DNA from: Oscillospiraceae bacterium
GTDB lineage: Bacteria; Bacillota; Clostridia; Oscillospirales; Oscillospiraceae
Direction: 5' to 3'
NCBI GenBank assembly: GCA_902765025.1
Contig: CACWYC010000012.1
Location: 1 to 64,000 of the forward strand
DNA length: 64,000 nt
Below are positions 1 to 7,951 of this stretch, one piece after another. The notes beneath the pieces are model-generated. The model ran no database searches. It worked only from the letters and a program-made list of their open reading frames with translations, and was not told where the DNA came from. The stretch's first letter is position 1. Each line of letters starts with the position of its first letter. A program made the position numbers and the translations under genes.

Positions 1-386
1 GCGCAGTACGAAGCTTTCCTATTCGGTCAACTTCTCCGCTGCTGTACATATTTGCCGCAATTTCTTCCTGGGAAATGTATCTCCACCTAAGCTTGAAGCT
101 TTGCTTTCGAGATTGCTTTTGCCGATTCGTCCCGGTCGAAGTAATACACGAAAGCCGGCGCAAAGACCGCCGTTTAGCTTCCTCTACAGAGTAGCATAAT
201 CTTCCCTTTTTGAATAGTGCTTTTTCGGCAGACTATCGTCTGCCTCTTCGCCATGCCATTTTTCATGAAAATGAGCACACCGTTTCCGATGTGCTCATTT
301 CTTCAGGTTTCCCGTCCTCCGCTAATGCCTCTATCTTAATGACATTGACCTTGCGGTTGGGGATTTTTTGATAGGTAAAGAAGAAC
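1..386. other. Gene-poor stretch downstream of rplL; possible decayed gene remnant
   Basis: No complete gene is visible. On the minus strand, short open stretches in different frames read like protein (for example YISQEEIAANMYSSGEVDRI near 20-95 and FVYYFDRDESAKAISKAK near 95-165), but stops and frame changes separate them, which suggests a decayed gene or the far end of one running out of the window. A further open stretch (about 262-385) follows rplL. The DNA is less GC-rich than the genes around it. A small hairpin lies at 227-244 (GGCAGAC arms). Most Firmicutes have rpoB immediately after rplL; it is not here. Confidence 0.35.
265..303 (-). terminator. Terminator after rplL
   Basis: Perfect 11-bp stem AAATGAGCACA (269-279) pairing with 290-300, 10-nt loop, and a short T-rich tail on the minus strand. 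It would end the ribosomal protein transcript, consistent with rpoB not being co-transcribed directly. Confidence 0.6.
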
Positions 387-758
387 TTACTTCAGCTCGA
401 CCTTGCCGCCGGCCTCTTCGACCTGCTTCTTCATGGCCTCGGCCTCGTCCTTGCCCAGGGCCTCCTTCAGAGTGGTGGGGGTGCCCTCAACGGCAGCCTT
501 GGCCTCAGCCAGGCCCAGGCCGGTAATCTCGCGGACGACCTTGATGACCTTGATCTTCTGAGCGGCATCGAAACCGGTCAGAACCACGTCGAAGTCGGTC
601 TTCTCCTCAGCAGCGGGAGCAGCACCGGCAGCGGGGGCAGCAGCCATAGCGGCGGCGGACACACCAAAAACTTCCTCCAGGGCGTGAACCAGCTCGGACA
701 GCTCCAGAACGGTGAGGCCCTTGATCTCTTCGATCATAGCATTGATCTTCTCAGACAT
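387..758 (-). CDS. rplL: 50S ribosomal protein L7/L12
   Basis: Acidic stalk protein of the large ribosomal subunit; multimers bind L10 and recruit translation factors. The 123-residue product has the usual N-terminal dimerisation helix region ([20 protein letters not shown]), an Ala-rich hinge (about residues 36-52) and the globular C-terminal domain with the conserved [20 protein letters not shown] segment. Length is typical. It follows rplJ with a 51-nt gap and is the last recognisable gene of the operon before a terminator. Expression is expected to be tied to the L10 leader upstream of rplJ. Confidence 0.98.
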   Translation of the reverse strand: MSEKINAMIEEIKGLTVLELSELVHALEEVFGVSAAAMAAAPAAGAAPAAEEKTDFDVVLTGFDAAQKIKVIKVVREITGLGLAEAKAAVEGTPTTLKEALGKDEAEAMKKQVEEAGGKVELK

Positions 759-809
759 TGTAATATCCTCCTGTTTGTTAAGATAAAAGTTGAAGTGGAT
801 GGATGAGGC

Positions 810-1337
810 TTACTCCGCAGCCTCGGCGGTCTCGGCGGGAGCGCCGTTGCGCTCCACGACCTGCTGCAGAATGAAAGCCAGGGCAGAGATGGGGGCCAGC
901 ATGGTACCCAGGACCTGGGCCTGCAGGACAGGCAGAGCGGGGATGGCAGCCAGAGCATTGACAGTCTCCATGGGAACGACCTTGCCGTCCATGAAGCCGC
1001 CCTTGATCTCGAACTTGCCATTGAGCTTCTTTGCATAGTCAGCAATCACGCGGGCAGGAGCCACGGGATCGTCAGCGCAGATGGCCAGAGAAGTGGTGCC
1101 ATTGAGCTGATCGTCCAGTTCGTTCAGGCCGCAGTTGTTGAATGCAAAGCGCAGCAGGGTGTTCTTGATGACGGCGTACTCAACGTTGTTATTACGGCAC
1201 TCAGCGCGCAGAGCGGTATCCTCTGCCACGGTGATGCCCTTATAATCAACGATGACACCGGCGGCTGCGTTCTGCAGCTTCTCGGTCAGTGCCGCCACGA
1301 TCGCCTGCTTTTCAGACAGAACTTTTGCGTTGGGCAT
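810..1337 (-). CDS. rplJ: 50S ribosomal protein L10
   Basis: Stalk base protein that anchors L7/L12 dimers to 23S rRNA. The 175-residue product begins MPNAKVLSEKQAIVAALTEK and carries the family's N-terminal domain (VDYKGITV, VIKNTLLRFA), then a C-terminal helix that binds L12. The start is preceded by GGAGGTG at 9-nt spacing. The gene lies 3' of its own promoter and of an L10 leader, so autoregulation by L10(L12)4 binding to the leader is expected from the family. Confidence 0.98.
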   Translation of the reverse strand: MPNAKVLSEKQAIVAALTEKLQNAAAGVIVDYKGITVAEDTALRAECRNNNVEYAVIKNTLLRFAFNNCGLNELDDQLNGTTSLAICADDPVAPARVIADYAKKLNGKFEIKGGFMDGKVVPMETVNALAAIPALPVLQAQVLGTMLAPISALAFILQQVVERNGAPAETAEAAE

Positions 1338-1394
1338 TCTTTGATTTCACCTCCATGATTATTGGCGGCGTGCCTCCGCACGCCAGGGGAAGGT

Positions 1395-1519
1395 GCGTTC
1401 AAAAAAGAAACCGTCCTCATATCCCAGGACATGAGGACGGCAATGTAGCAATACACTTGCTATCCTCGGCAGGACTTACGGCCGCGGGGGCCACCTGCTG
1501 TCTTTGGAACGCATCTGAT
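1395..1519 (-). ncRNA. L10 leader (rplJL autoregulatory mRNA element)
   Basis: The 5' UTR between the rplJ promoter and rplJ matches what I know of the Firmicute L10 leader: on the minus strand it has the AGACAGCAGGTGG motif followed by GTAAGTCCTGCCGAGGA, then a strong hairpin (CCGTCCTCAT, 1411-1420, pairing with 1431-1440) followed by TTTCTTTTTT (1401-1410). The last hairpin looks like an intrinsic terminator, so attenuation by L10/L12 complex binding is likely. Identification is by motif and position only; no covariance search was run. Confidence 0.85.
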
Positions 1520-1548
1520 AGTATAATTCAGCTCAAAACGATTGTCAA
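1520..1548 (-). promoter_or_regulatory. Promoter for rplJ-rplL
   Basis: Minus-strand TTGACA (1543-1548), 17-bp spacer, TATACT (1520-1525): near-perfect sigma-A promoter, placed just downstream of rplA and just upstream of the L10 leader. Confidence 0.9.
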
Positions 1549-1573
1549 GAGCCAAATCACATTTTTGGCAGCC

Positions 1574-2266
1574 TTACAGCTGCTTCATGGCGTTCATCTT
1601 CACGCCGGGGCCCATGGTGGAAGCGCACACGCAGGACTTGATATACTGGCCCTTGGCGGCGGCGGGCTTGGCCTTGATGATGGCGCCCATGAGAGCGGAA
1701 TAGTTCTCGAACAGCTTGTCAGCGCCGAAGGAGACCTTGCCGATGGGGCAGTGTATGATGTTGGTCTTGTCCAGACGATACTCCACCTTACCGGCCTTCG
1801 CCTCGGTGACGGCACGGGCGGCGTCGGGAGTGACGGTGCCGGACTTGGGAGAGGGCATCAGACCCTTGGGGCCCAGCACCTTACCCAGACGACCCACAGT
1901 ACCCATCATGTCGGGAGTGGCGATGACCACGTCGAAATCGAACCAGTTTTCCTTCTGGATCTTCTCCACCATGTCCATCTCGCCCACGTAGTCGGCGCCG
2001 GCGGCCTTGGCGGCCTCGGCGGCAGCGCCCTTGGCGAACACCAGCACGCGGACGCTCTTGCCGGTGCCGTTGGGCAGCACGATGGCGCCGCGGACCTGCT
2101 GGTCGGCGTGACGGGAGTCAACACCCAGCTTGACGTGGAGCTCGACGGTCTCGTCGAACTTGGCGGAAGCGGTCTTGCAGATCAGCTCCAGACCCTCCTT
2201 GGGGTCATACAGATTGGCTCTGTCGATCTGCTTTGCGATATCCTGATATTTCTTACCTCTAAACAT
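1574..2266 (-). CDS. rplA: 50S ribosomal protein L1
   Basis: Large-subunit protein at the E-site stalk, which binds 23S rRNA and usually represses its own rplKA mRNA. The 230-residue product starts [20 protein letters not shown] and shows conserved L1 segments ([54 protein letters not shown]). The ATG at 2266 is chosen over an in-frame TTG six bases upstream because it sits 9 nt from GGAGGG. Eight bases after rplK, so translationally linked. Confidence 0.97.
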   Translation of the reverse strand: MFRGKKYQDIAKQIDRANLYDPKEGLELICKTASAKFDETVELHVKLGVDSRHADQQVRGAIVLPNGTGKSVRVLVFAKGAAAEAAKAAGADYVGEMDMVEKIQKENWFDFDVVIATPDMMGTVGRLGKVLGPKGLMPSPKSGTVTPDAARAVTEAKAGKVEYRLDKTNIIHCPIGKVSFGADKLFENYSALMGAIIKAKPAAAKGQYIKSCVCASTMGPGVKMNAMKQL

Positions 2267-2280
2267 CTTCAATTCCCTCC

Positions 2281-2706
2281 TTAGTCGCCCACGATGACGC
2301 CCATGGAACGGGCGGTGCCGGCGATCATGCTCATAGCGGCTTCCAGGGAAGCGGCGTTGAGGTCGCGCATCTTCAGCTCAGCGATCTTCTGGATGGAGGC
2401 CTTGGAGATGGTGGCTACCTTTTCCTTGTTGGGAACGCCGGAAGCCTTCTCAATGTTGCACTCCTTCTTGATGAGGACCGCAGCGGGGGGAGTCTTGGTG
2501 ATAAAGGAGAAAGAACGGTCAGCATAGACGGTGATCACCACGGGGATGATCAGGCCCATATCGTTCTTGGTGCGCTCATTGAATTCCTTGGTGAAGGCGG
2601 CGATGTTGACGCCGTGCTGACCCAGAGCGGGGCCAACGGGGGGTGCGGGAGTTGCTTTACCTGCAGGGATCTGCAGCTTTACGTAACCAACGACTTTCTG
2701 TGCCAT
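2281..2706 (-). CDS. rplK: 50S ribosomal protein L11
   Basis: Forms the GTPase-associated centre with 23S rRNA and is needed for the RelA stringent response. The 141-residue product has the N-terminal [20 protein letters not shown] motif and the C-terminal RNA-binding domain ending [11 protein letters not shown]. The start chosen is the ATG 8 nt after AGGAGG; an in-frame ATG nine bases upstream is too close to that ribosome binding site. Canonical length. Confidence 0.98.
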   Translation of the reverse strand: MAQKVVGYVKLQIPAGKATPAPPVGPALGQHGVNIAAFTKEFNERTKNDMGLIIPVVITVYADRSFSFITKTPPAAVLIKKECNIEKASGVPNKEKVATISKASIQKIAELKMRDLNAASLEAAMSMIAGTARSMGVIVGD

Positions 2707-2715
2707 AACAGGCAC

Positions 2716-2851
2716 CTCCTTTTTCTAATGTGGTAGCGGCTCACCCAAAGTGAGACCCGCCCTTGGCGAGGCGCAGCTTTTTGCGTCTCTCCCACTTGCG
2801 CCGGAGTGGTTTTGCTCCGACTTGCGCGGCTTGATTTCAGACTGCCGCTGC
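2716..2851 (-). promoter_or_regulatory. nusG-rplK intergenic, probable structured rplKA leader
   Basis: The 136-nt gap holds GTGGGAG, later paired by a CTACCAC segment near the rplK ribosome binding site, with an inner hairpin (GGTCTCAC against GTGAGCC, about 2738-2758 region). A similar GTGGGAG...CCAC layout precedes rplK in many Firmicutes, where L1 or L11 feedback acts; that comparison is from memory. No clear promoter is seen inside. Confidence 0.4.
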
Positions 2852-3379
2852 TCAGTCCTGGCAGACCTCTACCTGGTCGAGCTCCAGCTCGACGGGCGTC
2901 TCTCTGCCGAACATGGAGACCACCACACGGACCTTGTTCTTCTCCGGTGCGATTTCCTCCACGATGCCCTTGAAAGTGCTCAGCGGGCCGTCGGTGATCT
3001 TGACGGTATCACCCACGTTGTAGGCCACCACGATCTCGTGGCGCTCCACGCCCAGAGCGGCGACTTCCGCGTCAGACAGGGGGATGGCCTTGTTGGCCTC
3101 GCCCACGAATCCGGTGACGCCGCGGATGTTGCGGATGAGATGCCAGGTCTCGTCGGTGAGCACCATCTTGATGAGCACGTAGCCGGGGAAAACCTTCCGC
3201 TCCACGTCCTTCATGACGCCGCTCTCCGTCACCTCGGTGACCGTCTCCATAGGAATCTCCATCTGGAGCACCATGTCCTCAAAGTGGCGGTTGACCACAG
3301 ACTTCTCAATGGCCGCCTTTACCGCGTTTTCATAGCCGGAATAGGTATGCAGCACATACCACTTCGCGTTATCTGCCAT
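2852..3379 (-). CDS. nusG: Transcription termination/antitermination factor NusG
   Basis: Binds RNA polymerase and modulates pausing, termination and transcription-translation coupling. The 175-residue product has an N-terminal NGN domain beginning AKWYVLHTYSGYENAVKAAI, the GYVLIKM segment, and a C-terminal KOW domain (VGDTVKITDGPLSTFKGIVE). Length and order are typical. It follows secE with an 11-nt gap and precedes rplK, the standard bacterial arrangement. Confidence 0.98.
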   Translation of the reverse strand: MADNAKWYVLHTYSGYENAVKAAIEKSVVNRHFEDMVLQMEIPMETVTEVTESGVMKDVERKVFPGYVLIKMVLTDETWHLIRNIRGVTGFVGEANKAIPLSDAEVAALGVERHEIVVAYNVGDTVKITDGPLSTFKGIVEEIAPEKNKVRVVVSMFGRETPVELELDQVEVCQD

Positions 3380-3390
3380 CGTTTACTTCC

Positions 3391-3603
3391 TCAGGCGAAC
3401 AGGCCGATCAGGAAATTGACGGCTGCCACGGCAACCCAGTCAAAAACCCAGATGCAAACGCCAACCACCGCGGCGCACAGCAGCACGGTGCCGGTGTTGG
3501 ACATGGTCTCCTTGCGGGAGGGCCACACGACCTTCTTCAACTCGCTTCTCATTTCGCGGAACCATTTGCCCAGGTCGCGCTTCGCTTTCTTCTCTTCAGC
3601 CAT
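3391..3603 (-). CDS. secE: Preprotein translocase subunit SecE
   Basis: Small membrane subunit of the SecYEG channel. The 70-residue product has a charged amphipathic N-terminal segment (FREMRSELKKVVWPSRKE, the conserved SecE motif) followed by one transmembrane helix (about residues 38-66). The ATG at 3603 lies 7 nt from AAGGAG; the in-frame TTG two codons upstream overlaps that site and is rejected. Confidence 0.95.
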   Translation of the reverse strand: MAEEKKAKRDLGKWFREMRSELKKVVWPSRKETMSNTGTVLLCAAVVGVCIWVFDWVAVAAVNFLIGLFA

Positions 3604-3620
3604 TTCCAATCTCCTTCCGA

Positions 3621-3770
3621 TTACTTGGTCTCGGTGTGGACGGTGTGCTTTCTGCAGAAGGGGCAGTACTTGTTCAGCTCAAGCTTGTCCGGGGTATTCT
3701 TCTTGTTTTTCATCGTGTTGTAGTTTCTCTGCTTGCACTCGTTGCAGCGGAGAGTGATTTTCACGCGCAT
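3621..3770 (-). CDS. rpmG: 50S ribosomal protein L33
   Basis: A 49-residue protein starting [19 protein letters not shown] with paired CxxC zinc-ribbon motifs (CNEC and CPFC), the zinc-binding form of L33. An AAGGAGG ribosome binding site precedes the start. It is the first gene of the rpmG-secE-nusG transcript, a common Firmicute arrangement. Confidence 0.96.
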   Translation of the reverse strand: MRVKITLRCNECKQRNYNTMKNKKNTPDKLELNKYCPFCRKHTVHTETK

Positions 3771-3905
3771 TAACGGCACCTCCTTATTAGATTAGGTGTC
3801 TCCCGGCGGGAGCACCGATTGCCTCCCTGATCGGCGGCGCCCTCTCCCCCGCGCTCGAAGCGAAAAAGCGCGCAAAAAGAAAACACCCATTCACAGGTAA
3901 TGGAA

Positions 3906-3934
3906 AGTGTACCATATATTTTGGTGAAGGTCAA
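3906..3934 (-). promoter_or_regulatory. Promoter for rpmG-secE-nusG
   Basis: Minus-strand TTGACC (3929-3934), 17-bp spacer, TACACT (3906-3911). About 135 nt of leader follow before rpmG. Confidence 0.85.
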
Positions 3935-4037
3935 CAAGTTTTTCGGAAAAATTTCAGCAATTTCTAAAATTTTTCCGTCTCATTTGTTGCGCCGGGGCGG
4001 GCAATCGTGTATCATAGACGAAAAGCGAGGGATGACT

Positions 4038-4460
4038 ATGAAAATTATGGCTATCGACTACGGCGACGCCCACACCGGCATCGCCATCTCCGACAACACC
4101 ATGACGCTCACCGGGTTTACCACCGTCATCGACGCCCGGAAGGAGGACGTGGTGCTGGAGCGGATTTTGGCCCTGGCGGCGGAGCACGGCGTGGACGAGC
4201 TGGTGCTGGGCTACCCCAAGAACATGGACGGCACCCTGGGCCCCCGGGCGGAGAAATGCGCCGCCTTTGGGGAGCGCCTCAAGGCCGCCTCCTCCCTGCC
4301 CCTGACGCTGTGGGACGAGCGGCGCACCACCGTGGAGGCCCACGCCATATTGTTCGGCAACGGCAAAAACGGCAGGCAGCGGAAGAAAGTGGTGGACGCG
4401 GTGGCGGCCAGCCTGATGCTGGAGGGCTACATGACCCGCAAACGCAGGGAGGCGCAATAA
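4038..4460 (+). CDS. ruvX: Holliday junction resolvase-like protein YqgF/RuvX
   Basis: RNase H-fold nuclease family involved in pre-16S rRNA 5' processing and possibly Holliday junction resolution. The 140-residue product begins MKIMAIDYGDAHTGIAISD (first catalytic Asp in DYG), has the conserved Glu region (ELVLGYPKNMDGTLGPRA) and ends with the acidic motif in LWDERRTTVEAH plus VDAVAASLML. The ATG at 4038 is 6 nt from GAGGG; an ATG two codons upstream is too close. Its stop overlaps the next start by one base. Confidence 0.93.
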   Translation: MKIMAIDYGDAHTGIAISDNTMTLTGFTTVIDARKEDVVLERILALAAEHGVDELVLGYPKNMDGTLGPRAEKCAAFGERLKAASSLPLTLWDERRTTVEAHAILFGNGKNGRQRKKVVDAVAASLMLEGYMTRKRREAQ

Positions 4461-5659
4461 TGCAGGTACTGATTATCGGCGGCGGGGCCGCCGGCATGGC
4501 CGCGGCGCTGACGGCGGCGGCGCGGGGCCACAGCGTCACCATTTTGGAGCGGCAGGCCCGGGTGGGCCGGAAGCTGCTGACCACGGGCAACGGCCGGTGC
4601 AATCTCACCAATCAAAATGTCAGCGTGGCACATTATCACGGCGAAAACCCGGCATTTTGCCACTTTGCGCTGGAAAAACACACCCCTGCGGAGACCTTGG
4701 ACTGGTTTGCCCGGCTGGGGCTGATGACCGTCACCGAGGAGGGCGGGCGGGTGTACCCATTGAGCAATATGGCGGGCAGTGTGCTGGACGTGCTACGGTA
4801 CGCCTTGGAGCAGCCCCAAATCACCCTCCGGGCAGGAGAGACGGTGACGGCGGTGGCGAAAAAGGGCGGCCGCTTCACCGTGGAGACGGAGGGCGGCGCC
4901 TACCAGGCGGACAGGGTGATTCTGGCCGCCGGCGGCGCGGCGGGGGCCAAGGTGGGGGGCGTCATGGACGGCTACCGCATCGCCAAGGCCCTGGGCCACC
5001 ACCGCACGGCGCTGTACCCCTCCCTGGTGCAGCTGAAAACCGAACCCACCTACCCCCGGGCGCTGAAGGGCGTGAAGGCGGAGTGCGCCGTCACCATCCG
5101 CCGGGGGGAACGGGTCATGGCGGAGAACCGGGGCGAGGTGCTGTTTACGGAATACGGCGTCAGCGGGCCGGTGATCTTCGACATCTCCCGGGCGGTAGCC
5201 ACCGGCGGCGAGGGGCTGACCTGCTGCCTGGATTTGCTGCCGGAGGTGTCGGACGAGGCATTGCACGCCTATCTCCGGCAGCGGCGACGCGCCATGGGCG
5301 GCCACGAGGCCGCCACGCTGCTCACCGGGGCGCTGCAAAGCCGACTGGGCCAGATGGTGATGAAGTACGCCGGGCTGACCCAGGGCACCGCCGGGACGCT
5401 GACGGACGGGCAGCTTGCGCGTGTGGCGGCGGCGGTGCGGCAGTTTGCCCTGCCCATCACCGGCGTGTGCGGCTTCGACCAGGCGCAGGTCACCGCCGGA
5501 GGGCTGCGGACCGAGGAATTTGACCCCCAGACCATGGAAAGCCGCCTTTGCCCCGGCTTCTACGCCTGCGGCGAGGTGCTGGACGTGGACGGCGACTGCG
5601 GCGGCTACAACCTGCAATGGGCCTGGGCCAGCGGACGGCTGGCGGGAGAAAGCGTATAG
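4460..5659 (+). CDS. HI0933/BaiN-family NAD(P)/FAD-dependent oxidoreductase
   Basis: Flavoprotein of 399 residues. The N-terminal dinucleotide-binding motif is VLIIGGGAAGMAAALTAA, followed by the family signature GRKLLTTGNGRCNLTN; the C-terminal FAD motif is CGEVLDVDGDCGGYNLQWAW. Family members are annotated as aminoacetone oxidase-like or, for BaiN, bile-acid 3-dehydro-Delta4,6 reductases; the exact substrate cannot be assigned from sequence. The true start (ATG 4460) overlaps the ruvX stop, so the two genes form an operon ended by the terminator at 5667. Confidence 0.88.
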   Translation: MQVLIIGGGAAGMAAALTAAARGHSVTILERQARVGRKLLTTGNGRCNLTNQNVSVAHYHGENPAFCHFALEKHTPAETLDWFARLGLMTVTEEGGRVYPLSNMAGSVLDVLRYALEQPQITLRAGETVTAVAKKGGRFTVETEGGAYQADRVILAAGGAAGAKVGGVMDGYRIAKALGHHRTALYPSLVQLKTEPTYPRALKGVKAECAVTIRRGERVMAENRGEVLFTEYGVSGPVIFDISRAVATGGEGLTCCLDLLPEVSDEALHAYLRQRRRAMGGHEAATLLTGALQSRLGQMVMKYAGLTQGTAGTLTDGQLARVAAAVRQFALPITGVCGFDQAQVTAGGLRTEEFDPQTMESRLCPGFYACGEVLDVDGDCGGYNLQWAWASGRLAGESV

Positions 5660-5666
5660 ACATAAC

Positions 5667-5704
5667 AAAACTGTCAGGCCGCGGGCGGTCTGGCAGTTTT
5701 GTTG
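5667..5704 (+). terminator. Terminator after the flavoprotein gene
   Basis: AAAACTGTCAGGCCGC pairs with GGTCTGGCAGTTTT with a short GC loop and T-rich tail (TTTTGTTGTGTT). Confidence 0.85.
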
Positions 5705-5799
5705 TGTTAGTGAAGAGAGAATGGAGAAAAGAGAAAAGTGAAGAGAAACGGGGCCGCTGCGCGACCTTATTTATTATATGGTGTGCGCCTTGGCAGGAA

Positions 5800-7275
5800 T
5801 TAGGCAAAGGGGTTCTCGGTGGGATAGGGCAGGCTCTTGGGCTGGTTGTAGCCGATGTCCTCCACGCCCAGGTACTTGAACACCTCGTACAGGGCCTTGC
5901 CGTGATGGCCGAAGGCCACGGCGCCGTGGTGGGGGAAGCGCTTCTGGATCAGCACGTGGCGGTAGAAACGGCCCATCTCATGGATGGCGAACACGCCGAT
6001 GCCGCCGAAGGACGTGGTGGCCACAGGCAGCACCTCGCCCTGGGCGATGTAGGAGCGCAGCTTGCCCTCACTGTCGCACTGGAGGCGGTAGAAGGTAATC
6101 TCGCCGGGGGCGATGTCGCCCTCCAGGGTGCCGCGGGTGAAGTCGGGGTCGCTTCCCTCCGGCTCCAGCAGGCGGTGCTGGATGAGCTGGTACTTCACGG
6201 CACGGTCGGCGCACATCTTGCAGGAGGGTGTGTTGCCGCAGTGGAAGCCCATGAAGGTGTCGGTGAGGCTGTAATCGTACTTGCCCTTGATCTGGCTCTC
6301 CCACATCTGGGCGGGCACGGAGTTATTGATGTCCAGGATGGTGACGGCGTCCTGGGACACGCAGGCGCCGATGTACTCGGAAAGGGCGCCGTAGATGTCC
6401 ACCTCGCAGCTCACCGGGATGCCCCGGGCGGCCAGGCGGGAGTTGACGAAGCAGGGCTCAAAGCCGAACTGCTCCGGGAAGGCGGGCCAGCACTTGTCGG
6501 CAAAGGCCACGTATTTCCGGGCGCCCTTGTGGGCCTCGGCCCAATCCAGCAGCGTCAGCTCAAACTGGGCCATGCGCTCCAGCATATCGGGGAAGTAGCG
6601 GCCCTCGCCCATCTCGGCGGCCATGTCGGCGCAGACGGCGGGAATACGCGCATCGCCGGCATGGGCCTTATAGCTCACCAGCAGATCCAGCTCGGAGTTC
6701 TCCTCAATCTCCACGCCGATTTCATACAACCCCTTGATGGGGGCGTTGCAGGCAAAGAAGTCCTGGGGCCGGGGGCCGAAGGTGATGATTTTCAGATTCT
6801 GCACGCCGATGATGGCCCGGGCGATGGGCACGAAATCGCAGATCATGCGGCTGATGTCGTCGGCGGTGCCCACGGGATACTCGGGGATATAGCCCTTTAA
6901 GTGGCGCATGCCCAGATTGTAGGAGCAGTTCAGCATGCCGCAGTAGGCGTCGCCCCGGCCGTTGATGAGGTCGCCGTCACCCTCGGCGGCAGCCACGAAC
7001 ATGCAGGGGCCGTCGAAGTGCTTGGCAATCAGGGTCTCGGGGGTCTCGGGGCCGAAGTTGCCCAGGAACACCACCAGGGCGTTGCACCCGGCGGCCTTTA
7101 CGTCCGCCACGGCGGAGAGCATGTCTTTTTCGTTCTCCACGGTGACGGGGCACTCGTAGAGGCCGCCCTCACAGGCCTTGACGATGGCCTGGCGGCGGGC
7201 GATGGACAGGGAGATGGGGAAGCAGTCACGGCTGACGGCGATAATGCCCAGCTTGACCTCGGGGATGTTCTGCAT
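5800..7275 (-). CDS. L-fucose/L-arabinose isomerase family protein
   Basis: A 491-residue cytoplasmic sugar isomerase of the FucI-like fold: N-terminal Rossmann-type domain (KLGIIAVSRDCFPISLS), central substrate domain, and a C-terminal metal-binding half (CEVDIYGALSEYIG with the Glu/Asp ligands, later CGNTPSC). Family enzymes interconvert aldoses and ketoses with Mn2+; the sugar here is not certain. It is the last gene of an operon with an FGGY kinase and a DUF4867 protein, so the product ketose is probably phosphorylated by that kinase. Start follows AGGAGG. Confidence 0.82.
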   Translation of the reverse strand: MQNIPEVKLGIIAVSRDCFPISLSIARRQAIVKACEGGLYECPVTVENEKDMLSAVADVKAAGCNALVVFLGNFGPETPETLIAKHFDGPCMFVAAAEGDGDLINGRGDAYCGMLNCSYNLGMRHLKGYIPEYPVGTADDISRMICDFVPIARAIIGVQNLKIITFGPRPQDFFACNAPIKGLYEIGVEIEENSELDLLVSYKAHAGDARIPAVCADMAAEMGEGRYFPDMLERMAQFELTLLDWAEAHKGARKYVAFADKCWPAFPEQFGFEPCFVNSRLAARGIPVSCEVDIYGALSEYIGACVSQDAVTILDINNSVPAQMWESQIKGKYDYSLTDTFMGFHCGNTPSCKMCADRAVKYQLIQHRLLEPEGSDPDFTRGTLEGDIAPGEITFYRLQCDSEGKLRSYIAQGEVLPVATTSFGGIGVFAIHEMGRFYRHVLIQKRFPHHGAVAFGHHGKALYEVFKYLGVEDIGYNQPKSLPYPTENPFA

Positions 7276-7303
7276 GGTTCGTTCCTCCTATTATAATAAT
7301 CAA

Positions 7304-7936
7304 TCAGTCGTTGGCGATGTCGATGTTAGGGCCTTCCAGGCCGATATGGGCACCCCGCTTGGCCTCCTTGGCATCGGGATGGGCCAGCAGCCACTTGTTG
7401 CAGGCCCAGAGCATATTATCCTCCTGGCAGTGGGACACCGCGTCAGGGCGGGGGGTGTTGGTGCCCCGGGGCAGGGCCACCGCCACACGGAAGCCGTCGG
7501 CGGCGTCGGTATGGCAGGGGGCGTAGTGCAGCGTGGTGGCGTACACCTCCACGGCCACGCCGGCGGGGACGCGGAAGGCCATCACGGTGTCGGTGTGCAG
7601 CCTGCCGCCCACGATATCCTGCTCACGGCCCAGCAGCAGCACGAAGTCGTGGGTGCCCACGTTGACCTCGCTGTCCCGGTGGTACTCCAGGCAGTTGAGC
7701 CGGGTGTTATGGCCCCAGCACATGCCAAGCTGGGTGGGCATGCCGCCGTAAAAACGCCGGGTAAGCTCGCCGAAGATGGCGGTACTCTCCAGCTCCGGGA
7801 TGGAGGGCTGGTAGGCCGTGCCCTCCTCCGGCAGGGGGAAGGCGGACATGGCGGCGCAGAGCTGGGTGGTCACGTAGCCCTCCAGCACCTTGCCGTAGGG
7901 GCGGAACGCGGGATCGTAAACGGAATAGATGTGCAT
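7304..7936 (-). CDS. DUF4867 family protein (cupin-like)
   Basis: A 210-residue soluble protein starting MHIYSVYDPAFRPYGKVLEG, which I recognise as DUF4867. It has His-rich beta-strand segments (CLEYHRDSEVNVGTHDFVLL; VEVYATTLHYAPCHTD), suggesting a metal-binding cupin fold. Family members commonly sit beside sugar isomerases and FGGY kinases; a mutarotase or isomerase helper role is a guess. Located between xylB and the isomerase with 15- and 28-nt gaps. Confidence 0.75.
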   Translation of the reverse strand: MHIYSVYDPAFRPYGKVLEGYVTTQLCAAMSAFPLPEEGTAYQPSIPELESTAIFGELTRRFYGGMPTQLGMCWGHNTRLNCLEYHRDSEVNVGTHDFVLLLGREQDIVGGRLHTDTVMAFRVPAGVAVEVYATTLHYAPCHTDAADGFRVAVALPRGTNTPRPDAVSHCQEDNMLWACNKWLLAHPDAKEAKRGAHIGLEGPNIDIAND

Positions 7937-7951
7937 ATAATGGCCTCCTTT

